Positions 51,712 to 63,068 of a stretch of DNA of 64,000 nt are shown piece after piece. The DNA is from Atherix ibis (lineage: Eukaryota; Arthropoda; Insecta; Diptera; Athericidae): contig OY282609.1 in NCBI GenBank assembly GCA_958298945.1, forward strand, positions 45,599,393-45,663,392, in the 5' to 3' direction. The position numbers were made by a program, and so were the translations under genes. The notes beneath the pieces were generated by a model, which saw nothing but the letters and a program-made list of their open reading frames with translations, ran no database searches and had not been told where the DNA came from. The stretch's first letter is position 1. Every line of letters begins with the position of its first letter.

Positions 51712-52612
51712 GAAGTAGTATATTTAAGAGGAATATGAAGTAGTATATTTAAGAGGAATATGAAGTAGTATATTTAAGAGGAATATGAAGAAGTATATGT
51801 AAGAGGAATATGCAGTAGAATATTTAAGAGGAATATGAAGTAGTATATATAAGAGGAATATGAAGTTGTATATTTAAAAGGAATATGCAGTAGTATATTT
51901 AAGAGGAATAAATAAGTAGTATATTTAAGAGGAATATTAAGTATTATATTTAAGAGGAATATGAAGTAGTATATTTAAGAGGAATATGAAGTAGTATATT
52001 TAAGAGGAATATGCAGTAGTATATTTAAGAGGAATATGAAGAAGTATATGTAATAGGAATATGCAGTAGTATATTTAAGAGGAATATGCAGTAGTATATT
52101 TAAGAGGAATATGCAGTAGTGTATTTAAGAGGAATATAAAGTAGTATATTTAAGTGGAATATGAAGTAGTATATTTAAGAGGAATATGGAGTAGTATATT
52201 TAAGAGGAATAAATAAGTGGTATATTTAAGAGGAATATTAAGTATTATATTTAAGAGGAATATGCAGTATTATATTTAAGAGGAATATGTAGTAGTATAT
52301 TTAAGAGGAATATGCAGTAGTATATTTAAGAGGAATATGAAGTAGTATATATAAGAGGAATATGAAGTTGTATATTTAAGAGGAATATGCAGTAGTATAT
52401 TTAAGAGGAATATTAATTATTATATTTAAGAGGAATATTAAGTAATATATTTAAGAGGAATATGAAGTAGTATATTTAAGAGAAATATGAAGTAGTATAT
52501 TTAAGAGGAATATGAAGTAGTATATTTAAGAGGAATAAGAAGTAATATTGCTCAATATATTTAAAAGGAATATGCAGTAGTATATTTAAGAGGAATATGA
52601 AGTAGTATATTT
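51712..52612 (+). repeat. 1,782-bp-offset unit, copy 2
   Basis: Second copy with CAGTAGAATA at 51813, AGTATATG 52043, AATATGGAGT 52183 and the palindrome at 52546, which is preceded by AGAAGTAA rather than AGAAGTAG. Few other differences are seen by eye, for example GTGTATTTAAG near 52119. Confidence 0.91.
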
Positions 52613-53369
52613 AAGAGGAATATGAAGTAGTATATTTAAGAGGAATATGAAATAGTATATTTAAGAGGAATATGAAGTAGTATATGTAAGAGGAATATGC
52701 AGTAGAATATTTGAGAGGAATTTGCAGTAGTATATTTAAGAGGAATATGCAGTAGTATATTTAAGAGGAATATGAAGTTGTATATTTAAGAGGAATATGA
52801 AGTGGTATATTTAAGAGGAATATGAAGTAGTATATTTAAGAGGAATGTGAAATAGTATATTTAAGAGGAATATTAGGTAGTATATTTAATAGGAATATTA
52901 AGTATTATAATTAAGAGGAATATGAAGTAGTATATTTAAGAGGAATATGAAGTAGTATATTTAAGAGGAATATGAAGTAGTATATTTAAGAGGAATATGC
53001 AGTAGTATATTTAAGAGGAATATGAAGTAGTTTATTTAAGAGGAATATGGAGTAGTATATTTAAGAGGAATATGAAGTAGTATATTTAAGAGGAATATGA
53101 AGTAGTATATTTAAGAGATATATGAAGAAGTATATTTAAGAGGAATATGCAGTAGTATATTTAAGAGGAATATGAAGTAGTATATTTAAGAGGAATATGC
53201 AGTAGTATATTTAAGAGGAACATGAAGTAGTATATTTAAGAGGAATATGCAGTAGTATATTTAAGAGGAATATGAAGTAGTATATTTAAAAGAAATATGA
53301 AGTAGTATATTTAAGAGGAATATGAAGTAGTATATTTAAGAGGCATATGAAGTAGTATATTTAAGAGGA
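52613..53369 (+). repeat. Satellite before the 3.17-kb units
   Basis: Consensus-like monomers with a TATATGTAAG, GCAGTAGAATATTTGAGAGGAATTTGCAG series near 52685 and TTAGGTAG, TAATAGGAATATT near 52875. No palindrome, no GACGG monomer and no unique sequence. Confidence 0.8.
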
Positions 53370-56300
53370 ATATGCAGTAGTATATTTAAAAGGAATATGA
53401 AGTATTATATGTAAGAGGAATATGCAGTAGTATATTTAAGAGGAATTTGCAGTAGTATATTTAAGAGGAATATGCAGTAGTATATTTAGGAGGAATATAA
53501 AGTAGTATATTTAAGAGGAATATGGAGTGGTATATTTAAGAGGAATATGAAGTAGTATATTTAAGAGGAATGTGAAGTAGTATATTTAAGAGGAATATTA
53601 AGTAGTATATTTAAAAGGAATATCCAGTAGTATATTTAAGAGGAATATGAAGTAGTATATTTAAGAGGAATATGAAGTAGTATATTTAAGAGGAATATGA
53701 AGTAGTATATATAAGAAGAATATGAAGTAGTATATTTAAGAGAAATATGAAGAAGTATATTTAAGAGGAATATGCAGTAGTATATTTAAGAGGAATATGA
53801 AGTAGTATATTTAAGAGGAATATGAAGTAGTATATTTAAGAGGAATATGAAGTAGTATATTTAAGAGAAATATGAAGTAGTATATTTAAGAGGAATATGA
53901 AATAGTATATTTAAGAGGCATATGAAGTAGTATATTTAAGAGAAATATGCAGTAGTATATTTAAGAGGAATATGAAGTAGTATATGTAAGAGGAATATGC
54001 AGTAGTATATTTAAGAGGAATATGCAGTAGTATATTTAAGAGGAATATGCAGTAGTATATTTAAGAGGAATATGAAGTAGTATATATAAGAGGAATATGA
54101 AGTTGTATATTTAAGAGGAATATGCAGTAGTATATTTAAGAGGAATATTAATTATTATATTTAAGAGGAATATTAAGTATTATATTTAAGAGGAATATGA
54201 AGTAGTATATTTAAGAGAAATATGAAGTAGTATATTTAAGAGGCATATGAAGTAGTATATTTAAGAGGAATATGCAGTAGTATATTTAAGAGGAATATGA
54301 AGTAGTATATGTAAGAGGAATATGCAGTAGTATATTTAAGAGGAATTTGCAGTAGTATATTTAAGAGGAATATGCAGTAGTATATTTAAGAGGAATATGA
54401 AGTAGTATATTTAAGAGGAATATGATGTGGTATATTTAAGAGGAATATGAAGTAGTATATTTAAGAGGAATGTGAAGTTGTATATTTAAGAGGAATATTA
54501 AGTAGTATATTTAATAGGAATATTAAGTATTATATTTAAGAGGAATATGAAGTAGTATATTTAAGAGGAATATGAAGTAGTATATTTAACAGGAATATGA
54601 AGTAGTATATTTAAGAGGAATATGCAGTAAAATATTTAAGAGGAATAAGAAGTAGTATTTTTAAGAGGAATATGAAGTACTATATTTAAGAGGAATATGA
54701 AGTAGTATATTTAAGAGGAATATGAAGTAGTATATTTAAGAGGAATATGAAGAAGTATATTTAAGAGGAATAAGCAGTAGTATATTTAAGAGGAATATGA
54801 AGTAGTATATTTAAGAGGAATATGCAGTAGTATATTTAAGAGGAATATGAAGTAGTATATTTAAGAGAAATATGAAGTAGTATATTTAAGAGGAATATGA
54901 AATAGTATATTTAAGAGGCATATGAAGTAGTATATTTAAGAGGAATATGCAGTAGTTTATTTAAGAGGAATATGCAGTAGTATATTTAAGAGGAATATGC
55001 AGTAGTATATTTAAGAGGAATATGAAGTAGTATATATAAGAGGAATATGAAGTAGTATATTTAAAAGGAATATGCAGTAGTATATTTAAGAGAAATATGA
55101 AGTAGTATATTTAAGAGGAATATGAAGTAGTATATTTAAGAGGAATATGAAGTAGTATATATAAGAGGAATATGAAGTAGTATATTTAAGAGAAATATGA
55201 AGAAGTATATTTAAGAGGAATATGCAGTAGTATATTTAAGAGGAATATGAAGTAGTATATTTAAGAGGAATATGAAGTAGTATATTTAAGAGGAATATGA
55301 AGTAGTATATTTAAGAGAAATATGAAGTAGTATATTTAAGAGGAATATGAAATAGTATATTTAAGAGGCATATGAAGTAGTATATTTAAGAGAAATATGC
55401 AGTAGTATATTTAAGAGGAATATGAAGTAGTATATGTAAGAGGAATATGCAGTAGTATATTTAAGAGGAATATGCAGTAGTATATTTAAGAGGAATATGC
55501 AGTAGTATATTTAAGAGGAATATGAAGTAGTATATATAAGAGGAATATGAAGTTGTATATTTAAGAGGAATATGCAGTAGTATATTTAAGAGGAATATTA
55601 ATTATTATATTTAAGAGGAATATTAAGTATTATATTTAAGAGGAATATGAAGTAGTATATTTAAGAGAAATATGAAGTAGTATATTTAAGAGGAATATGA
55701 AGTAGTATATTTAAGAGGAATAAGAAGTAGTATTGCTCAATATATTTAAGAGGAATATGCAGTAGTATATTTAAGAGGAATATGAAGTAGTATATTTAAG
55801 AGGAATATACAGTAGTATATTTAAGAGGAATATGAAGTAGTATATTTAAGAGGAATATGAAGTAGTATATTTAAGAGGAATATGAAATAGTATATTTAAG
55901 AGGAATATGAAGTAGTATATTTAAGAGGAATATGAAGTAGTATATTTAAGAGGAATAAGAAGTAGTATTGCTCAATATATTTAAGAGGAATATGCAGTAG
56001 TATATTTAAGAGGAATATAAAGTAGTATATTTAAGAGGAATATGCAGTAGTATATGTAAGAGGAATATGAAGTTGTATATTTAAGAGGAATATGAAATGG
56101 TATATTTAAGAGGAATATGAAGTAGTATATTTAAGAGTAATGTGAAGTAGTATATTTAAGAGGAATATGAAGTAGTATATTTAAGAGGAATTTGCAGTAG
56201 TATATTTAAGAGGAATATGCAGTAGTATATTTAAGAGGAATAGGAAGTTGCATATTTAAGATGAATATGAAATGGTATATTTAAGAGGAATATGAAGTAG

Positions 56301-56539
56301 TATATTTAAGAGGAATGTGAAGTAGTATATTTAAGAGGAATATGAAGTAGTATATTTAAGAGGAATATGCAGTAGTATATTTAAGAGGAATATGCAGTAG
56401 TATATTTAAGAGGAATATGAAGTAGTATATTTAAGAGGCATATGAAGTAGTATATTTAAGAGGAATATGCAGTAGTATATTTAAGAGGAATATGAAGTAG
56501 TATATGTAAGAGGAATATGCAGTAGTATATTTAAGAGGA
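53370..56539 (+). repeat. 3.17-kb higher-order unit, copy 1
   Basis: Matches 56540-59708 at offset 3,170 (TATCCAGTAG 53621, TATGATGTGG 54421) and 3,169 after a one-base loss in copy 2 near 57809 (TAAGCAGTAG 54771, palindromes 55731 and 55966, TTGCATATTTAAGATG 56248). 3,170 equals 126x25 plus two +10 variants. Inside it, about 53600-54240 and 55050-55690 repeat each other at offset 1,450 (TATATAAG 53709 and 55159). Confidence 0.92.
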
Positions 56540-59500
56540 ATTTGCAGTAGTATATTTAAGAGGAATATGAAGTATTATATGTAAGAGGAATATGCAGTAG
56601 TATATTTAAGAGGAATTTGCAGTAGTATATTTAAGAGGAATATGCAGTAGTATATTTAAGAGGAATATAAAGTAGTATTTTTAAGAGGAATATGGAGTGG
56701 TATATTTAAGAGGAATATGAAGTAGTATATTTAAGAGGAATGTGAAGTAGTATATTTAAGAGGAATATTAAGTAGTATAATTAAAAGGAATATCCAGTAG
56801 TATATTTAAGAGGAATATGAAGTAGTATATTTAAGAGGAATATGAAGTAGTATATTTAAGAGGAATATGAAGTAGTATATGTAAGAGGAATATGAAGTAG
56901 TATATTTAAGAGAAATATGAAGAAGTATATTTAAGAGGAATATGCAGTAGTATATTTAAGAGGAATATGAAGTAGTATATTTAAGAGGAATATGAAGTAG
57001 TATATTTAAGAGGAATATGAAGTAGTATATTTAAGAGAAATATGAAGTAGTATATTTAAGAGGAATATGAAATAGTATATTTAAGAGGCATATGAAGTAG
57101 TATATTTAAGAGAAATATGCAGTAGTATATTTAGGAGGAATATGAAGTAGTATATGTAAGAGGAATATGCAGTAGTATATTTAAGAGGAATATGCAGTAG
57201 TATATTTAAGAGGAATATGCAGTAGTATATTTAAGAGGAATATGAAGTAGTATATATAAGAGGAATATGAAGTTGTATATTTAAGAGGAATATGCAGTAG
57301 TATATTTAAGAGGAATATTAATTATTATATTTGAGAGGAATATTAAGTATTATATTTAAGAGGAATATGAAGTAGTATATTTAAGAGAAATATGAAGTAG
57401 TATATTTAAGAGGCATATAAAGTAGTATATTTAAGAGGAATATGCAGTAGTATATTTAAGAGGAATATGAAGTAGTATATGTAAGAGGAATATGCAGTAG
57501 TATATTTAAGAGGAATTTGCAGTAGTATATTTAAGAGGAATATGCAGTAGTATATTTAAGAGGAATATGAAGTAGTATATTTAAGAGGAATATGATGTGG
57601 TATATTTAAGAGGAATATGAAGTAGTATATTTAAGAGGAATGTGAAGTTGTATATTTAAGAGGAATATTAAGTAGTATATTTAATAGGAATATTAAGTAT
57701 TATATTTAAGAGGAATATGAAGTAGTATATTTAAGAGGAATATGAAGTAGTATATTTAAGAGGAATATGAAGTAGTATATTTAAGAGGAATATGCAGTAA
57801 AATATTTAAGAGAATAAGAAGTAGTATTTTTAAGAGGAATATGAAGTACTATATTTAAGAGGAATATGAAGTAGTATATTTAAGAGGAATATGAAGTAGT
57901 ATATTTAAGAGGAATATGAAGAAGTATATTTAAGAGGAATAAGCAGTAGTATATTTAAGAGGAATACGAAGTAGTATATTTAAGAGGAATATGCAGTAGT
58001 ATATTTAAGAGGAATATGAAGTAGTATATTTAAGAGAAATATGAAGTAGTATATTTAAGAGGAATATGAAATAGTATATTTAAGAGGCATATGAAGTAGT
58101 ATATTTAAGAGGAATATGCAGTAGTTTATTTAAGAGGAATATGCAGTAGTATATTTAAGAGGAATATGCAGTAGTATATTTAAGAGGAATATGAAGTAGT
58201 ATATATAAGAGGAATATGAAGTAGTATATTTAAAAGGAATATGCAGTAGTATATTTAAGAGAAATATGAAGTAGTATATTTAAGAGGAATATGAAGTAGT
58301 ATATTTAAGAGGAATATGAAGTAGTATATATAAGAGGAATATGAAGTAGTATATTTAAGAGAAATATGAAGAAGTATATTTAAGAGGAATATGCAGTAGT
58401 ATATTTAAGAGGAATATGAAGTAGTATATTTAAGAGGAATATGAAGTAGTATATTTAAGAGGAATATGAAGTAGTATATTTAAGAGAAATATGAAGTAGT
58501 ATATATAAGAGGAATATGAAATAGTATATTTAAGAGGCATATGAAGTAGTATATTTAAGAGAAATATGCAGTAGTATATTTAAGAGGAATATGAAGTAGT
58601 ATATGTAAGAGGAATATGCAGTAGTATATTTAGGAGGAATATGCAGTAGTATATTTAAGAGGAATATGCAGTAGTATATTTAAGAGGAATATGAAGTAGT
58701 ATATATAAGAGGAATATGAAGTTGTATATTTAAGAGGAATATGCAGTAGTATATTTAAGAGGAATATTAATTATTATATTTAAGAGGAATATTAAGTATT
58801 ATATTTAAGAGGAATATGAAGTAGTATATTTAAGAGAAATATGAAGTAGTATATTTAAGAGGAATATGAAGTAGTATATTTAAGAGGAATAAGAAGTAGT
58901 ATTGCTCAATATATTTAAGAGGAATATGCAGTAGTATATTTAAGAGGAATATGAAGTAGTATATTTAAGAGGAATATACAGTAGTATATTTAAGAGGAAT
59001 ATGAAGTTGTATATTTAAGAGGAATATGAAGTAGTATATTTAAGAGGAATATGAAATAGTATATTTAAGAGGAATATGAAGTAGTATATTTAAGAGGAAT
59101 ATGAAGTAGTATATTTAAGAGGAATAAGAAGTAGTATTGCTCAATATATTTAAGAGGAATATGCAGTAGTATATTTAAGAGGAATATAAAGTAGTATATT
59201 TAAGAGGAATATGCAGTAGTATATGTAAGAGGAATATGAAGTTGTATATTTAAGAGGAATATGAAATGGTATATTTAAGAGGAATATGAAGTAGTATATT
59301 TAAGAGTAATGTGAAGTAGTATATTTAAGAGGAATATGAAGTAGTATATTTAAGAGGAATTTGCAGTAGTATATTTAAGAGGAATATGCAGTAGTATATT
59401 TAAGAGGAATATAAAGTTGCATATTTAAGATGAATATGAAATGGTATATTTAAGAGGAATATGAAGTAGTATATTTAAGAGGAATGTGAAGTAGTATATT

Positions 59501-59708
59501 TAAGAGGAATATGAAGTAGTATATTTAAGAGGAATATGCAGTAGTATATTTAAGAGGAATATGCAGTAGTATATTTAAGAGGAATATGAAGTAGTATATT
59601 TAAGAGGCATATGAAGTAGTATATTTAAGAGGAATATGCAGTAGTATATTTAAGAGGAATATGAAGTAGTATATGTAAGAGGAATATGCAGTAGTATATT
59701 TAAGAGGA
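56540..59708 (+). repeat. 3.17-kb higher-order unit, copy 2
   Basis: Second copy, with TATCCAGTAG at 56791, TATGATGTGG 57591, TAAGCAGTAG 57940 and palindromes at 58900 and 59135 (spacing 235 in both copies). A one-base loss, TTTAAGAGAATAAGAAG, lies near 57805. Both copies carry a pair of palindromes close together, unlike the single ones elsewhere. Confidence 0.92.
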
Positions 59709-60066
59709 ATTTGCAGTAGTATATTTAAGAGGAATATGCAGTAGTATATTTAAGAGGAATATGAAGTAGTATATTTAAGAGGAATATGATGTGGTATATT
59801 TACGAGGAATATGAAGTAGTATATTTAAGAGGAATGTGAAGTTGTATATTTAAGAGGAATATTAAGTAGTATATTTAATAGGAATATTAAGTATTATATT
59901 TAAGAGGAATATGAAGTAGTATATTTAAGAGGAATATGAAGTAGTATATTTAAGAGGAATATGAAGTAGTATATTTAAGAGGAATATGCAGTAAAATATT
60001 TAAGAGGAATAAGAAGTAGTATTTTTAAGAGGAATATGAAGTACTATATTTAAGAGGAATATGAAG
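59135..60066 (+). repeat. 3,934-bp-offset block, copy 1
   Basis: Matches 63069-64000 at exactly 3,934, checked at the palindrome 59135, TTGCATATT 59417 and TATGATGTGG 59785. Its part from 59605 also matches 57411 onward at offset 2,194, so this is where a third 3.17-kb unit begins but is cut short near 60.06 kb, joining directly to a GAAATAG, GGCATATG series. Confidence 0.88.
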
Positions 60067-62159
60067 TAGTATATTTAAGAGGAATATGAAATAGTATATT
60101 TAAGAGGCATATGAAGTAGTATATTTAAGAGGAATATGCAGTAGTTTATTTAAGAGGAATATGCAGTAGTATATTTAAGAGGAATATGCAGTAGTATATT
60201 TAAGAGGAATATGAAGTAGTATATATAAGAGGAATATGAAGTTGTATATTTAAGAGGAATATGCAGTAGTATATTTAAGAGAAATATTAATTATTATATT
60301 TAAGAGGAATATTAAGTATTATATTTAAGAGGAATATGAAGTTGTATATTTAAGAGAAATATGAAGTAGTATATTTAAGAGGAATATGAAGTAGTATATT
60401 TAAGAGGAATAAGAAGTAGTATTGCTCAATATATGTAAGAGGAATATGCAGTAGTATATTTAAGAGGAATATGAAGTAGTATATTTAAGAGGAATATGCA
60501 GTAGTATATTTAAGAGGAATATGAAGTAGTATATTTAAGAGGAATATGAAGTAGTATATTTAAGAGGAATATGAAGTAGTATATTTAAGAGGAATATGAA
60601 ATGGTATATTTAAGAGGAATATGAAGTAGTATATTTAAGAGGAATGTGAAGTAGTATATTTAAGAGGAATATGCAGTAGTATATTTAAGAGGAATATGAA
60701 GTAGTATATTTAAGAGGAATATGAAGTAGTATATTTAAGAGGAATATGAAGTAGTATATTTAAGAGGAATATGAAGTAGTATATTTAAGAGAAATATGAA
60801 GAAGTTTATTTAAGAGGAATATGCAGTAGTATATTTAAGAGGAATATGAAGTAGTATATTTAAGAGGAATATGCAGTAGTATATTTAAGAGGAATATGAA
60901 GTAGTATATTTAAGAGAAATATGAAGTAGTATATTTAAGAGGAAACTGAAGTAGTATATTTAAGAGGCATATGAAGTAGTATATTTAAGAGGAATATGCA
61001 GTAGTATATTTAAGAGGAATATGAAGTAGTAGTATATTTAAGAGGAATATGCAGTAGTATATTTAAGAGGAATATTAATTATTATATTTAAGAGGAATAT
61101 TAAGTATTATATTTAAGAGGAATATGAAGTAGTATTGCTCAATATATTTAAGAGGAATATGCAGTAGTATATTTAAGAGGAATATGAAGTAGTATATTTA
61201 AGTGGAATATGCAGTAGTATATTTAAGAGGAATATGAAGTAGTATATTTAAGAGGAATATGAAGTAGTATATTTAAGAGGAATATGAAGTAGTATATTTA
61301 AGGGGAATATGAAGTAGTATATTTAAGAGGAATATGAAGTAGTATATTTAAGAGGAATATATAAGTAGTATATTTAAGAGGAATATTAAGTATTATATTT
61401 AAGAGGAATATGAAGTAGTATATTTAAGAGGAATATGAAGTAGTATATTTAAGAGGAATATGAAGTAGTATATTTAGGAGGAATACGAAGTAGTATATTT
61501 TAGAGAAATATGAAGTAGTATGTTTAAGAGGAATATGCAGATGTATATTTAAGAGGAATATGAAGTAGTATATTTAAGATGCATATGCGGTAGTATATTG
61601 AAGAGGAATATGAAGTAGTATATTTAAAAGGCATATGATCTATTATATTTAAGAGGAATATGCAGTAGTATAATTAAGAGGAATATGAAGTAGTATATGT
61701 AAGAGGAATATGCTCTAGTATATTTAAGAGGAATATGCAGTAGTATATTTAAGAGGAATATGCAGTAGTATATTTAAGAGGAATATGAAGAAGTATATTT
61801 AAGAGGAATATGAAGTGGTATATTTAAGAGGAATATGCAGTGGTATATTTAAGAGGAATATGCAGTAGTATATTTAAGAGGAATATGAAGTAGTATATTT
61901 AAGAGGAATATGAAGTAGTATATATAAGAGGAATATGAAGTAGTATATTTAAGAGGAATATGAAGTAGTATATTTAAGAGGAATATGCAGTAGTATATTT
62001 AAGAGGAACATGAAGTAGTATATTTAAGAGGAATATGCAGTAGTATATTTAAGAGGAATATGAAGTAGTATATTTAAGAGAAATATGAAGTAGTATATTT
62101 AAGAGGAATATGAAGTAGTATATTTAAGAGGCATATGAAGTAGTATATTTAAGAGGAAT
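60067..62159 (+). repeat. Broken units and a distant 25-kb relative
   Basis: Palindromes at 60420 and 61133. A three-base duplication, GAAGTAGTAGTATATTT, lies near 61027. About 61350-61860 matches 25550-26060 at offset 35,800 (GCAGATG 61537, GATGCATATGC 61578, TGCTCTAG 61711 where the other copy has TGCACTAG). It thus carries a partial fourth copy of the 3,067-bp-offset unit at the far right. No unique sequence. Confidence 0.82.
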
Positions 62160-63068
62160 ATGCAGTAGTATATTTAAGAGGAATATGAAGTATTATATGT
62201 AAGAGGAATATGCAGTATTATATTTAAGAGGAATTTGCAGTAGTATATTTAAGAGGAATATGCAGTAGTATATTTAAGAGGAATATAAAGTAGTATATTT
62301 AAGAGGAATATGGAGTGGTATATTTAAGAGGAATATGAAGTAGTATATTTAAGAGGAATGTGAAGTAGTATATTTAAGAGGAATATTAAGTAGTATATTT
62401 AAGAGGAATATCCAGTAGTATATTTAAGAGGAATATGAAGTAGTATATTTAAGAGGAATATGAAGTAGTATATTTAAGAGGAATATGAAGTAGTATATAT
62501 AAGAGGAATATGAAGTAGTATATTTAAGAGAAATATGAAGAAGTATATTTAAGAGGAATATGCAGTAGTATATTTAAGAGGAATATGAAGTAGTATATTT
62601 AAGAGGAATATGAAGTAGTATATTTAAGAGGAATATGAAGTAGTATATTTAAGAGAAATATGAAGTAGTATATTTAAGAGGAATATGAAATAGTATATTT
62701 AAGAGGCATATGAAGTAGTATATTTAAGAGAAATATGCAGTAGTATATTTAAGAGGAATATGAAGTAGTATATGTAAGAGGAATATGCAGTAGTATATTT
62801 AAGAGGAATATGCAGTAGTATATTTAAGAGGAATATGCAGTTGTATATTTAAGAGGAATATGAAGTAGTATATATAAGAGGAATATGAAATTGTATATTT
62901 AAGAGGAATATGCAGTAGTATATTTAAGAGGAATATTAATTATTATATTTAAGAGGAATATTAAGTATTATATTTAAGAGGAATATGAAGTAGTATATTT
63001 AAGAGAAATATGAAGTAGTATATTTAAGAGGAATATGAAGTAGTATATTTAAGAGGAATAAGAAGTAG
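62160..63068 (+). repeat. Shortened 3.17-kb unit
   Basis: Starts like 53.4 and 56.57 kb (GAAGTATTATATGTAAG, then TATCCAGTAG at 62409), but the palindrome follows 660 bp later at 63069 rather than 2,110 bp. The difference is 1,450 bp, exactly the internal repeat of the full unit, so one of the two internal copies is absent. It may be the state before the internal duplication or a deletion by exchange between the two copies. Confidence 0.86.

Noticed and set aside
61020..61040. GAAGTAGTAGTATATTT as a microsatellite or binding site
   Set aside because: A single three-base slip, seen once.
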